From Azoarcus sp. DN11 (GTDB lineage Bacteria > Pseudomonadota > Gammaproteobacteria > Burkholderiales > Rhodocyclaceae), in NCBI RefSeq assembly GCF_003628555.1, contig NZ_CP021731.1:992001-1056000 (forward strand): 64,000 bases of DNA. Direction: 5' to 3'. Positions 15,486 through 26,758 of this stretch are shown here, one piece after another; positions within the stretch are counted from its first letter, which is position 1, and every line of letters begins with the position of its first letter. The notes under the pieces are model-generated. The model was not told where the DNA came from. It ran no database searches and saw only the letters and a program-made list of their open reading frames with translations. A program made the translations under genes and the position numbers.

Positions 15486-16700
15486 ATGGACAAGCAATCC
15501 TTCCTCAAGGCCGGGCATCCGCCGACGCTGCTGGCGGCCTTCCTGTACTTCGACCTGGCCTTCATGGTGTGGGTCATCCTCGGGCCGCTGGGCGTGCAGA
15601 TCGCCACCGACCTGGGCCTGGACCACGCGCAGAAGGGCTTCATGGTCGCGGTGCCGGTGCTGGCCGGGGCGATCCTGCGCATCTTCATGGGCGTGCTCGT
15701 CGACCACCTGAAGCCCAAGATGGCCGGCGCGATCGGGCAGGTGATCGTGATCGGCGCGCTCTTTTTCGCGTGGCAGTTCGGCATCCACAGCTACGCGCAG
15801 ACGCTGCTGCTGGGCGTGTTCCTCGGCTTCGCCGGCGCGGCCTTCGCGGTGGCGCTGCCGCTCGCGTCGCGCTGGTATCCGCCCGAGCATCAGGGCACGG
15901 CGCTGGGCATCGCCGGGGCCGGCAACTCGGGCACCGCGCTCGCGGCGCTGTTCGCGCCGGGCCTGGCGATAACCTACGGCTGGACCAACGTCTTCGGCCT
16001 CGCGCTGATCCCGCTGGTGCTGGTGTTCGCGTTCTACCTCGTCGTCGCGAAGGATGCGCCGGAGTGCCCGCCCGCGAAGCCCTTGACCGAGTACTTCAAG
16101 GTGCTGAAGGACAAGGACGCGTGGTGGTTCATGTTCTTCTACTCGGTGACCTTCGGCGGTTTCGTCGGCCTGGCGTCCTCGCTGAGCATCTACTTCAATA
16201 CCCAGTACGGGCTCGATGCCAAGACGGCCGGCTACTTCACGGCCGCCTGCGTGTTCGCCGGCTCGATGGTGCGCCCGATCGGCGGGCGCGTCGCGGATCG
16301 CCTCGGCGGCATCAAGAGCCTGTCGGTGATGTACGTGCTGGCGTCGCTGTTCCTCGCGATCGTCGGGACCGGCCTGCCGCAGGCGTGGATGGCACTCGTC
16401 GTGTTCGTGCTGGCGATGCTGTCGCTGGGCATGGGCAACGGCGCGGTGTTCCAGCTCGTGCCGCAGCGCTTCCGCAAGGAGATCGGCGTGATGACGGGGC
16501 TGGTGGGCATGGCGGGTGGCGTGGGCGGTTTCTACCTCGCATCCTCGCTCGGCTACGCGAAGCAGGCGACGGGGAGCTACCAGATGGGCTTCATGATCTT
16601 CGCCGGGCTCGCGCTGGCGGCGCTGATCGGGCTGACCTCGGTGAAGACCCGGTGGCGCACGACCTGGGGTGCGGCGCACCTCACCTCGGCGCGGATCTGA
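15486..16700 (+). CDS. nasA: NarK/NasA-type nitrate/nitrite MFS transporter
   Basis: A 404-residue major facilitator of the nitrate/nitrite porter family with about 12 membrane segments. NNP signatures are GNSGTALAALFAPGLA in the middle and GMAGGVGGFYLASSLG near the end. It would supply a second uptake route for nitrate besides nrtABC, or export nitrite. The ATG at 15486 gives the usual N-terminus (MDKQSFLKAGHPPTLLAAF); a longer reading frame from 15279 overlaps nirD in another frame and is rejected. Confidence 0.88.
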   Translation: MDKQSFLKAGHPPTLLAAFLYFDLAFMVWVILGPLGVQIATDLGLDHAQKGFMVAVPVLAGAILRIFMGVLVDHLKPKMAGAIGQVIVIGALFFAWQFGIHSYAQTLLLGVFLGFAGAAFAVALPLASRWYPPEHQGTALGIAGAGNSGTALAALFAPGLAITYGWTNVFGLALIPLVLVFAFYLVVAKDAPECPPAKPLTEYFKVLKDKDAWWFMFFYSVTFGGFVGLASSLSIYFNTQYGLDAKTAGYFTAACVFAGSMVRPIGGRVADRLGGIKSLSVMYVLASLFLAIVGTGLPQAWMALVVFVLAMLSLGMGNGAVFQLVPQRFRKEIGVMTGLVGMAGGVGGFYLASSLGYAKQATGSYQMGFMIFAGLALAALIGLTSVKTRWRTTWGAAHLTSARI

Positions 16701-16734
16701 GGCCGGTTCCGGTACCCAGGCGGAGAGCGCAGGC

Positions 16735-18501
<1,767 letters not shown>

Positions 18502-18519
18502 TGAGAGTGGGGAAGGAGT

Positions 18520-18561
18520 TCCTCCCCCTTCAAGGGGGAGGTTAGGAGGGGGATGGGTTTC
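18520..18561 (-). repeat. Dispersed palindromic repeat, copy C (inverted)
   Basis: The reverse complement reads GAAACCCATCCCCCTCCTAA and then a CCTCCCCC-TTGA-AGGGGGAGG hairpin, a diverged copy of the repeat at 12203-12245. With copy B 37 bases downstream in the opposite orientation it forms a BIME-like pair between the kinase gene and nasC. Confidence 0.7.
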
Positions 18562-18597
18562 CGTCGCAGCTGAGTGGCGCGTGCAGGGACTTCGTCC

Positions 18598-18640
18598 GAA
18601 ACCCATCCCCACCCCAGCCCTCCCCTTGAAGGGGAGGGAG
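18598..18640 (+). repeat. Dispersed palindromic repeat, copy B
   Basis: Identical over 43 bases to copy A at 12203-12245. It lies about 78 bases before the nasC start. Its hairpin may stabilise or attenuate the mRNA between the kinase and nasC. Confidence 0.75.
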
Positions 18641-18717
18641 TAGCCGCCGCCACTTGACCGACCGTAATACCTGCCCCAGCGCCACAAAAGAACATGACGA
18701 CCCCCGGAGAGATCACG

Positions 18718-21459
18718 ATGGAAACGAAAGCCACCTGCCCCTACTGCGGCGTCGGCTGCGGCGTCCTCATCGAACACGACGGCGCGCGCATCACCGGCGT
18801 GCGCGGCGACCCGGAGCATCCCGCGAACTTCGGCCGCCTGTGCACGAAGGGCTCCACGCTGCACTTCACCGCGCGCCCCGAGACGCGCCTGCTGCATCCC
18901 GAACTGCGCACCGCGAAGGGCGAGCCGCGCCGCCGCGCGAGTTGGGACGAGGCGCTCGGCACCGCCGCGCAGCGTTTCGCCGCCGTGATCGACGAGCACG
19001 GCCCCGATGCCGTCGCCTTCTACATCTCGGGGCAGCTCCTGACCGAGGACTACTACGTCTTCAACAAGCTGATGAAGGGCCTGATCGGCTCGAACAACGT
19101 CGACTCCAACTCGCGCCTGTGCATGTCGAGCGCGGTCGCCGCCTACAAGCAGACGCTGGGCGCCGACGCGCCGCCCTGTTCGTACGAGGACTTCGCCGCG
19201 ACCGACTGCCTGCTGATCGCCGGCGGCAACCCGTCCTACGCACACCCGATCGCCTTCCGCCGCATCGAGGACGCCAAGGCCGCGCGCCCGGACATGAAGA
19301 TCATCGTCGTCGACCCGCGCCGCACCGACACTGCCGCGACCGCCGACCTGCACCTGCCCATCCTGCCCGGCACCGACATCTGGCTCTTCAACGCGATGCT
19401 CAACGTGCTGCTGTGGGAGGGCCTCGTCGACAACGCCTTCGTGCGCGAGCACACGGAAGGCTTCGACGCGCTGCGCGAGCACGTGCGCGAGATCACGCCG
19501 GCGGTCGCGGCCGAAGTCTGTGGCGTGAAAGCGGACGACATCCGCACCGCCGCGCGCTGGTGGGGCGAGGCGCCGCGCGCGATGTCGCTGTGGTGCCAGG
19601 GGCTCAACCAGTCCACGCACGGCACGCACAACGGCGCGGCGCTGATCGCGCTGTCGCTCGCCACCGGCAAGATCGGCAAGCCCGGCTGCGGGCCGTTCTC
19701 GATGACCGGCCAGCCCAACGCGATGGGCGGGCGCGAAGTCGGCGGCATGGCGAACCTGCTGTCCGGCCACCGCGAGCTCGCGAACCCCGAACACCGCGCC
19801 GAAGTGGCGCGCCTGTGGGGCGTGCCGGACGTGCCGGCCGCGCCCGGCCTCACCGCCGTCGAACTCTTCGACGCGATGCACGACGGCCGCATCAAGGCGC
19901 TGTGGATCGCCTGCACCAACCCGGCGCAGTCGCTCCCCGAACTCGAACGCGTGCGCGAGGCGCTGGCGCGCTGCGACTTCGTCGTGCTGCAGGAAGCCTA
20001 CGGCAACACCGAGACCGCGCCCTTCGCGGATCTCTTGCTGCCGGCTGCGACCTGGGGCGAGAAGGAAGGCACGGTGACGAACTCCGAGCGTCGCATCACC
20101 CACGTCCATCGCGCGATTCCCGCACCGGGCGAGGCGCGCGCGGACTGGGACATCGTGTGCGACTTCGCGCGCAGGCTCGCACCGCTGATCGGCAAGCCGG
20201 AGGCCGTGCGCCTGTTCGACTACGCGGGCCCCGAGGCGATTTTCGCCGAACACGCGCAGACCACGCGCGGGCGCGATCTCGACATCGCCGGCTTGTCCTA
20301 TGCCGTGCTCGACGGCAAGGGGCCGCAGCAGTGGCCTTTCCCCGAAGGCGCGAGCGAAGGCCGCGCACGCCTCTATGCCGACGGCCGCTTCGCGACCGCC
20401 GACGGCAAAGCGCACTTCGTCGTGCCGACCACAAAACTCGCCGCCGAACGCGCCGACGCGCGCTACCCGCTGCATCTCACCACCGGCCGGCTGCGCGACC
20501 AGTGGCACGGCATGAGCCGCACCGGCAAGGTCGCGCGCCTCTACAACCACGTCGACGAGGCGCGCATCGAGCTCAACGCCGACGACATGCACCTGCGCGG
20601 CCTCAAGGACGGCGAGCTCGTGCGCGTGAAGAGCCGGCGCGGCGAGATCGTGCTGCGCGCCGCCGCGTCGAACGAGATCCGCTCCGGCCAGGCTTTCGTC
20701 GCGATGCACTGGGGTGCGAACGCGCTGAACTCGGGCGGCGTGAACATGCTGACGCTGCGCGAGTTCGATCCGTACTCGAAGCAGCCGGAACTGAAGCACG
20801 CGACCGTGCAGGTCGAGAAAGCGCATTTGCCGCATCAGGCGCTGATCATGCGCGGCGAGCCTGAGGCGGCGACGGCGGGGGAGGAAGGAGCGAGGGATCC
20901 CGCCGGCGTCACGCTCGAGCGCGCCGCGCGCCTCGCTCCGTGGCTGGAGCGCTTCGCCTACGCCTCGCTCGCGCTCGCCGGCCGCGACCATCCCGCCGTG
21001 GTGCTGCGCATCGGGCACGACCAGCCGATCCCGCAAGTCTGGCTCGACGAGCTCGACGCGCTGCTGGGCCTCGACGACGAGCACTGTCTCGCCTACAGCG
21101 ACGCGCGCCGCGGCATCACGAAACGCGCGCGCATCGAGGACGGCCTCCTCGTCGGCCTGCGTCTCACCGGCGAGACCGCGGCCGCCGGCTGGCTGCGCGA
21201 CGTGCTGGTCGAGCGCCAGCCGACCGCGGAGCTGCGCCGCTGGATCCTCGCGCCGCTCGCGAGCCCGCCGGCGGCGGCGAAGAGCCGCGGGCGCATCGTG
21301 TGCAACTGCCTCAACGTCTCCGAGAGCGACATCGCCGCGGCGATCGCCGGCGGCGCCGGTTTCGACGCGTTGCAGGACAAGCTCAAGTGCGGCACCAGCT
21401 GCGGCTCCTGCGTGCCGGAAATCCGGCGCATGGTCGCGGCGGGGCGAAGCGCTGCCTGA
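18718..21459 (+). CDS. nasC: Assimilatory nitrate reductase, catalytic subunit
   Basis: A 913-residue molybdopterin (bis-MGD) oxidoreductase reducing nitrate to nitrite in the cytoplasm. The N-terminal 4Fe-4S motif is CPYCGVGCG with a fourth Cys in FGRLCTKGS. Mo-cofactor regions include GSNNVDSNSRLCMSSA, CQGLNQSTHGTHNG and TGQPNAMGGREVGGMANLL. The C-terminus carries an extra BFD-type 2Fe-2S domain (CNCLNVSESDI...CGTSCGSCVPEI), the form that takes electrons without a separate diaphorase subunit on site. No export signal. The ATG at 18718 follows GGAGAG; an in-frame ATG at 18694 is possible. Last gene of the nas operon. Confidence 0.93.
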   Translation: METKATCPYCGVGCGVLIEHDGARITGVRGDPEHPANFGRLCTKGSTLHFTARPETRLLHPELRTAKGEPRRRASWDEALGTAAQRFAAVIDEHGPDAVAFYISGQLLTEDYYVFNKLMKGLIGSNNVDSNSRLCMSSAVAAYKQTLGADAPPCSYEDFAATDCLLIAGGNPSYAHPIAFRRIEDAKAARPDMKIIVVDPRRTDTAATADLHLPILPGTDIWLFNAMLNVLLWEGLVDNAFVREHTEGFDALREHVREITPAVAAEVCGVKADDIRTAARWWGEAPRAMSLWCQGLNQSTHGTHNGAALIALSLATGKIGKPGCGPFSMTGQPNAMGGREVGGMANLLSGHRELANPEHRAEVARLWGVPDVPAAPGLTAVELFDAMHDGRIKALWIACTNPAQSLPELERVREALARCDFVVLQEAYGNTETAPFADLLLPAATWGEKEGTVTNSERRITHVHRAIPAPGEARADWDIVCDFARRLAPLIGKPEAVRLFDYAGPEAIFAEHAQTTRGRDLDIAGLSYAVLDGKGPQQWPFPEGASEGRARLYADGRFATADGKAHFVVPTTKLAAERADARYPLHLTTGRLRDQWHGMSRTGKVARLYNHVDEARIELNADDMHLRGLKDGELVRVKSRRGEIVLRAAASNEIRSGQAFVAMHWGANALNSGGVNMLTLREFDPYSKQPELKHATVQVEKAHLPHQALIMRGEPEAATAGEEGARDPAGVTLERAARLAPWLERFAYASLALAGRDHPAVVLRIGHDQPIPQVWLDELDALLGLDDEHCLAYSDARRGITKRARIEDGLLVGLRLTGETAAAGWLRDVLVERQPTAELRRWILAPLASPPAAAKSRGRIVCNCLNVSESDIAAAIAGGAGFDALQDKLKCGTSCGSCVPEIRRMVAAGRSAA

Positions 21460-21528
21460 ACGTACACATAGTTGTAACAAAAGCGTCAAATAATCGGCTG
21501 GCCGTCACGTTCCGGAGAAACACACCTG

Positions 21529-23706
21529 ATGACCCCCTTGGCGCCACTCGGGGGCGCGCACAGTGCGCCCCCGCCGGTTGTTCGTGCCACCGCCGTGCCG
21601 CCCGACATGAGCAGCGAGCGGGTGCTGGGCGTCCTTCTCGACACCCTCGATGGCGTCGTGTGCCGCTGCGCGATCGACGGGCGCTGGACGATGCGCTTCG
21701 TCAGCGAAGGCGCGCGCCGGCTGTTCGGCTACGCCCCGGATGAGTTGATCGGCGACGACGGCGTGCGCTACGAGAACCTGATCCATGTCGAGGACCGTGC
21801 TCCGGTGCGCAGGGAGATCCTGGCTGCGTTCGCCGCGGGGGGGCGCTACCGCATCGAGTATCGGGTGCAGTGCCGCGACGGCAGCATCAAGTGGGTACTG
21901 GAGCGCGGCATGGGCGTCCGCGACGAGGACGGACGCTACGTGACCGAGTCCTTCATCGAGGACATCACCGGGCGGGTCGACGCGCGCCAGCGGCTGGCGG
22001 AAGCCGAGGGCCGCTACCGCAGCCTGTTCGAGAATTCCGTGATCGGCATCTTCCAGACCACCGTGGATGGGCGCTACCTCGCCTCCAACGGGGCACTCGC
22101 CCGCATGTACGGCTATGATTCGCCCGAAGCGCTGATCGCCGACCTGCAGGACATCGACCGCCGCCTGTACGTCCTGCCCGGACGGCGCGACGAGTTCAAG
22201 CGCCAGATCGCCGAGCGCGGCTACGTCAGCGATTTCGAATCGGAAATTTTCCGCCGCGACGGCTCCGTGCTGTGGATCGCCGAGACCGCACATGCCGTCT
22301 ATGGCGCATACGGCGAGCTGCTGTACTACCAGGGCACGGTGGAGGACATCAGTGTCGCCAAGCGCTACCGCGAGCAGCTCGAACACCAGGCCAACCACGA
22401 TCCGCTCACCGGCCTGCCCAACCGCAACCTCCTGCGTGACCGCCTGCAGCAGGCGCGTGCCTTCGTCGAGCGCGAAGGCGGCGAGGTCGCGGTGGCTTTC
22501 GTCGATCTGGACAACTTCAAGGTCATCAACGACAGCCTCGGCCATGCGATCGGCGATGAGCTGCTGCTGGTCGCGGCTTCGCGGCTGAAGGGCTGCCTGC
22601 GTTCGATCGATACCGTGGCGCGTTACGGCGGCGACGAATTCGTGCTCATCCTGCATTGCGACGGCGCCGCCGACACGCTGCCGCGGGTGTTCGAGCGCGT
22701 GTTGCGCGAGATTGCACGCCCCGTGCAGCTGGGCGGGCACGAGCTGCTGGTCACCTGCAGCATCGGCATCGCCATGCTCGACGGCGACCAGGGCGTGGAT
22801 GAGCTGCTGCAGAACGCCGACGCGGCGATGTATGCGGCGAAATCGGCCGGGCGCGCGACCTTCGCGTTCTACGAAGCCTCGCTCAATTCCGCCGCGGTCG
22901 AGCGCCTGCACCTCGAGTCGGCGTTGCGCCACGCGCTGGAGCGCGGCGAGATCGAGGTGTATTTTCAACCCAAGGTGGACGCCAGCGGGCGCGCCTGCTC
23001 GGTCGAGGCGCTCTCGCGCTGGGCCGGTAGCGAGTTCGGCGCCGTCTCGCCTGCGACCTTCATTCCCATTGCCGAAGAAGTCGGCCTCATCGAATCGATC
23101 ACCGAATTCGTGCTGCGCACCGCATGCAGCCAGGCCGCGCAGTGGCACCGCGCCGGGTTCGGGCCGCTCGCCGTCGCGGTGAACCTCTCGCCGCGGCTCT
23201 TCCGCTCCGGCGCCTTCGTCGCGCAGGTCGCGCTCGCGCTCGCCGACTACGGGTTGCCGGCAGAATGCCTGGAACTCGAGATCACCGAAGGCACCCTGAT
23301 GGACAAGGGCGTCGACGCGCTGGAGCAGCTGCAGGCACTGAAGGCGCTGGGCGTGCGCCTCGCGGTCGATGACTTCGGCACCGGCTATTCCTCGCTCGCC
23401 TATCTCGCACGTTTCCCGCTGGACATCCTGAAGATCGACAAGGCCTTCGTGTCGCGCGCCACGGAGGGAACACGCGAGGCGATCCTGTCGCGCGCGATCG
23501 TCACGCTGGGGCGCGACCTCGGCATGCGCGTGGTCGCCGAAGGCGTCGAGACCGAGGCCCAGTGGAAGCTGTTCGCAGGCGCCGGCTGCCACGAGTTCCA
23601 GGGCTACCTGTTCGCCCGTCCGCTGAGCGCTTCTTCCGCGGACGCATGGCTCGCGGCCAATACGGCCGCCGTGCCGGCCGCGACGCCGATCGTGCAGTCC
23701 CTGTAG
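21529..23706 (+). CDS. PAS-PAS-GGDEF-EAL c-di-GMP protein
   Basis: A 725-residue soluble signalling protein. Two PAS domains (about 30-150 and 155-280) are followed by GGDEF (about 290-450, YGGDEFVLIL with RYGGDEF intact) and EAL (about 465-715, EALSRW, DDFGTGYSSLAYL). The active-site motifs of both domains look complete, so it could make and degrade c-di-GMP. There are no membrane helices, so it probably senses a cytoplasmic signal through PAS. It follows nasC by 69 bases, but a role in nitrate control is not shown. The start at 21529 lies after GGAGA; an in-frame ATG at 21607 begins closer to the first recognisable domain. Confidence 0.87.
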   Translation: MTPLAPLGGAHSAPPPVVRATAVPPDMSSERVLGVLLDTLDGVVCRCAIDGRWTMRFVSEGARRLFGYAPDELIGDDGVRYENLIHVEDRAPVRREILAAFAAGGRYRIEYRVQCRDGSIKWVLERGMGVRDEDGRYVTESFIEDITGRVDARQRLAEAEGRYRSLFENSVIGIFQTTVDGRYLASNGALARMYGYDSPEALIADLQDIDRRLYVLPGRRDEFKRQIAERGYVSDFESEIFRRDGSVLWIAETAHAVYGAYGELLYYQGTVEDISVAKRYREQLEHQANHDPLTGLPNRNLLRDRLQQARAFVEREGGEVAVAFVDLDNFKVINDSLGHAIGDELLLVAASRLKGCLRSIDTVARYGGDEFVLILHCDGAADTLPRVFERVLREIARPVQLGGHELLVTCSIGIAMLDGDQGVDELLQNADAAMYAAKSAGRATFAFYEASLNSAAVERLHLESALRHALERGEIEVYFQPKVDASGRACSVEALSRWAGSEFGAVSPATFIPIAEEVGLIESITEFVLRTACSQAAQWHRAGFGPLAVAVNLSPRLFRSGAFVAQVALALADYGLPAECLELEITEGTLMDKGVDALEQLQALKALGVRLAVDDFGTGYSSLAYLARFPLDILKIDKAFVSRATEGTREAILSRAIVTLGRDLGMRVVAEGVETEAQWKLFAGAGCHEFQGYLFARPLSASSADAWLAANTAAVPAATPIVQSL

Positions 23707-23833
23707 CGCGGCGCGAGGAAGGCCGACCGGCGGGCAGGAGCCCTTCGGGTCCCGCGGCCGCTTCGTCACGAAAGATTTCCTCTGCAGTGCAGTCAACGGG
23801 GCGCGAGCCGGTGCCCTGCGCAACATGGTTGCA

Positions 23834-23853
23834 TGACGTTGACGTCAACGTCA
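23834..23853. promoter_or_regulatory. Perfect 20-bp palindrome before the acyl-CoA synthetase gene
   Basis: TGACGTTGACGTCAACGTCA is a perfect dyad within the 303-base gap between the GGDEF-EAL gene and the synthetase gene, about 157 bases before the ATG. Nested repeats of GACGT(T/C) suggest an operator for a dimeric repressor. Palindromes of ACGT type are known for regulators of acyl-CoA and branched-chain acid catabolism such as LiuR, but this match is only by look. Nothing else convincing is seen in this gap. Confidence 0.55.
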
Positions 23854-24009
23854 AAATACCGCCCGGCGCCCGACCGGGGGCGTCGAAACTCAATCAAAGG
23901 CGCCTGCGGCACAATACCCCGACTGCACTGCCGGGGCCTGCGGCAAGCGGGCGTACATCGGGCACGGCGGAGACGCATCCGCCGCGCCGCTTCTGGGAAA
24001 GGAGAGGAA

Positions 24010-25698
24010 ATGACTGCAGTTGCCGAGTTTCTGAAAGCACGGGACTTCCTGCTGGCCAACCGCACCGACTACGCGACCGCGTACGCCGGTTTCCAGTGGC
24101 CGCAGCTTACCGAGTTCAACTGGGCGCTCGATTACTTCGACTCGATGGCGCAGGGCAACGACAAGCCCGCGCTGTGGATCGTCGAGGAAGACGGCCGCGA
24201 ATCGAAGCTCTCCTTCGCCGAGATGTCGGCCCGCTCGAACCGCGTCGCGAACTGGCTGCGCGACCAGGGTGTGGCGCGCGGCGACCGCATCCTGATCATG
24301 CTCGGCAACGAAGTCCCGCTGTGGGAAACCATGCTCGCCGCGATCAAGCTCGGCGCCGTCGTGATCCCCGCGACCACGCTGCTGACCCCGGACGACCTCG
24401 CCGACCGCCTCGAGCGCGGTCAGGTCAGGCACGTCGTGATCGGCAAGGCCCACACCGACAAGTTCGCGGACCTCGCCGGCAGCTACACCCGCGTCAGCGT
24501 CGGCGGCGCGACCGCCGGCTGGCTGTCGTTCGAGGACGCCTACGCCGCCTCGCCCGAGTTCAAGGCCGAAGGCGTCACCAAGGTCACCGACCCGCTGCTG
24601 CTGTATTTCACCTCCGGCACCACGTCGAAACCGAAGCTCGTCCAGCACAGCCACCAGTCCTACCCGGTCGGCCACCTGTCGACGATGTACTGGATCGGCC
24701 TGCTGCCCAATGACCGCCACATGAACATCAGCTCGCCGGGCTGGGCCAAGCATGCGTGGAGCTGCTTCTTCGCCCCGTGGAACGCCGGCGCCTGCGTCTT
24801 CCTGTACAACTACAACCGCTTCAACGCCAAGGCGCTGCTCGACGTGCTGGTGAAGTACGAGATCACCACCATGTGCGCGCCCCCGACCGTGTGGCGCATG
24901 CTGATCCAGCAGGACCTCGCGTCCGTGAAGACCAATCTGCGCGAGCTCATCGGCGCCGGCGAGCCGCTCAACCCCGAAGTCATCGAACAGGTGAAGAAAG
25001 CCTGGGGCATCACGATCCGCGACGGCTTCGGCCAGACCGAAACGACCTGCCAGATCGGCAATCCGCCGGGTCAGAAGCTCAAGCCCGGCTCGATGGGCCG
25101 CCCGCTGCCGGGCTACACCATCGCGCTCCTCGACGCCGACAGCAAGCCGGTGCAGGAAGGCGAGATCAGCCTGGTGCTCGCGAAGCGTCCGGCCGGTCTG
25201 ATGCTCGGCTACGCCGGCGACGAGGCGAAGACCGCCGAAGTCATGCGTGACGGCCACTATCGCACCGGCGACGTCGCCAGCATCGACGAGGAAGGCTACA
25301 TCACCTACGTCGGCCGCGCTGACGACGTGTTCAAGGCGTCCGACTATCGCATCAGCCCGTTCGAGCTCGAATCGATCCTGATCGAGCACCCGGCCGTCGC
25401 CGAAGCCGCTGTCGTGCCCAGCCCGGACCCGGTGCGCCTGGCCGTGCCGAAGGCCTACGTGATCCTCGCTGCCGGCTTCGAGCCGTCGAAGGAACTCGCG
25501 AAGGACATCTTCGCCTTCACGCGCGACAAGCTCGCCCCGTACAAGCGTATCCGCCGCCTGGAATTCTCGGATCTGCCGAAGACGATTTCGGGCAAAATCC
25601 GCCGCGTCGAGCTGAGGAAGAGCGAGGAGGGCAAGGATGCCGCCGCCCGCGGCGCGCTCGAGTTCTTCGAGGAAGACTTCCCCGAACTGAAGGGCTGA
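24010..25698 (+). CDS. AMP-dependent acyl-CoA synthetase (medium-chain/aryl type)
   Basis: A 562-residue adenylate-forming CoA ligase. Motifs: YFTSGTTSKPK (P-loop), GFGQTETT, YRTGDVASIDEEGYITYVGRADDVFK (hinge Asp) and the C-terminal catalytic lysine in LPKTISGKIRR. The pattern best fits MACS/benzoate-like synthetases rather than acetyl-CoA synthetase (about 650). The exact substrate cannot be read from sequence. The ATG follows AAAGGAGAGGAA; it is preceded by a 20-bp palindrome and followed by an intrinsic terminator, so it appears monocistronic. Confidence 0.83.
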   Translation: MTAVAEFLKARDFLLANRTDYATAYAGFQWPQLTEFNWALDYFDSMAQGNDKPALWIVEEDGRESKLSFAEMSARSNRVANWLRDQGVARGDRILIMLGNEVPLWETMLAAIKLGAVVIPATTLLTPDDLADRLERGQVRHVVIGKAHTDKFADLAGSYTRVSVGGATAGWLSFEDAYAASPEFKAEGVTKVTDPLLLYFTSGTTSKPKLVQHSHQSYPVGHLSTMYWIGLLPNDRHMNISSPGWAKHAWSCFFAPWNAGACVFLYNYNRFNAKALLDVLVKYEITTMCAPPTVWRMLIQQDLASVKTNLRELIGAGEPLNPEVIEQVKKAWGITIRDGFGQTETTCQIGNPPGQKLKPGSMGRPLPGYTIALLDADSKPVQEGEISLVLAKRPAGLMLGYAGDEAKTAEVMRDGHYRTGDVASIDEEGYITYVGRADDVFKASDYRISPFELESILIEHPAVAEAAVVPSPDPVRLAVPKAYVILAAGFEPSKELAKDIFAFTRDKLAPYKRIRRLEFSDLPKTISGKIRRVELRKSEEGKDAAARGALEFFEEDFPELKG

Positions 25699-25728
25699 TG
25701 CACCGGCCCACGGCGCAGTGATCGGAAG

Positions 25729-25755
25729 ACGGCGGGGCGACCCGCCGTTTTCTTT
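25729..25755 (+). terminator. Intrinsic terminator after the acyl-CoA synthetase gene
   Basis: ACGGCGGG (25729-25736) pairs with CCCGCCGT (25741-25748) around a GCGA loop, followed by TTTTCTTT. Confidence 0.85.
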
Positions 25756-25843
25756 GATTCGCGTACCCGCGTCGCAGTTACCATTGGGCCGTTTGGCATC
25801 GCGAACGACGATCGCGCGATTGCCGGTTCAGGAAGGGGCGCAA

Positions 25844-26404
25844 ATGTTCGGAGAATGCGAGCGCGAGCTCACGCACACGCGGCAGATCACCTGCCGCGCC
25901 TATCGCCGCAAGGACGGGCTGTGGGAAATCGAGGCGACGGTGGTGGACGAGAAGGGCGAGGAGGTCGGCTTTCGTTCGCGCGATCCGGTACGCCGCGGCG
26001 AGTTCATGCACCACATGGGCATCAACTTCCTGATCGATGACGATTTCACGATCCGCGACGTGCAGGCCGCCATGCAGGTCACGCCCTGGTCGGTGTGTCG
26101 GGAAGCGACGGACGTATACCGCCGCCTGATCGGGCTGCAGATCGGGCCGGGGTTCGGGCGCCAGGTTCGTGAGCGAATCGGCAGCGAGCAGGGCTGCGTG
26201 CATCTGAGCGACCTGATCACGCAGGTCGGCAACACCTATACCCAGGCTTCGTGGCCCGACCGAGTGAAACGCCAGATGGCGATCGATCCCGATCCGCGAC
26301 GCTGGCCGGACGCGCGTGCCGTGGCCTTCGTCGGCGAATGCCTGGCGTGGAAGCGCGGCGGCGATACGCTCCGGCAGGAATACCCGGAGCTGTCCGGCGA
26401 GTGA
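25844..26404 (+). CDS. DUF2889 family protein
   Basis: A 186-residue protein with the DUF2889 pattern: HTRQITCRAYRRKDGLWEIEATVVDEK at the N-terminus, a central HHMGINFLIDDDFTIRDVQAAM, and a helical C-terminus with QGCVHLSDLI. The function of the family is unknown to me. It has no signal peptide or membrane segment. In other proteobacteria such genes often lie near aromatic or acyl-CoA catabolism genes, which fits the synthetase upstream, but a terminator separates them. The ATG is chosen by a GGAAGGGG site upstream. Confidence 0.75.
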   Translation: MFGECERELTHTRQITCRAYRRKDGLWEIEATVVDEKGEEVGFRSRDPVRRGEFMHHMGINFLIDDDFTIRDVQAAMQVTPWSVCREATDVYRRLIGLQIGPGFGRQVRERIGSEQGCVHLSDLITQVGNTYTQASWPDRVKRQMAIDPDPRRWPDARAVAFVGECLAWKRGGDTLRQEYPELSGE

Positions 26405-26509
26405 GGCGCGTCGCAGCGCCGGCCCTGCCGGGGCAGGGGGCTCCCCGGATAGCCCGAAGCCATGTCATTCTGTCCGGCCGCCGCCGCATTAGCTGCTACA
26501 ATGTCGCCC

Positions 26510-26610
<101 letters not shown>

Positions 26611-26619
26611 CTCATCCGC

Positions 26620-26657
26620 AAACGGGTGCCTCCGAAAAGGGGCGCCCGTTTCATTTT
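26620..26657 (+). terminator. Intrinsic terminator of ffs
   Basis: AAACGGGTGCC (26620-26630) pairs with GGCGCCCGTTT (26641-26651, one G-U pair), followed by TTTCATTTT. Confidence 0.8.
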
Positions 26658-26758
26658 GTGCCGCGTTTGCGGACTTCCGTTACCCGCACGGCGCGCGCGT
26701 GCGGTATCTTCGTCCTGTCTCCCCCACGATTCTCACCGAGCCTTCCACGAGTCCGCGC

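Noticed and set aside
21549-21571. GGGGGCGC/GCGCCCCC hairpin considered as terminator after nasC
   Set aside because: It lies inside the likely 5' coding end of the PAS-GGDEF-EAL gene and has no T run; it may only mark that the true start is later (21607).
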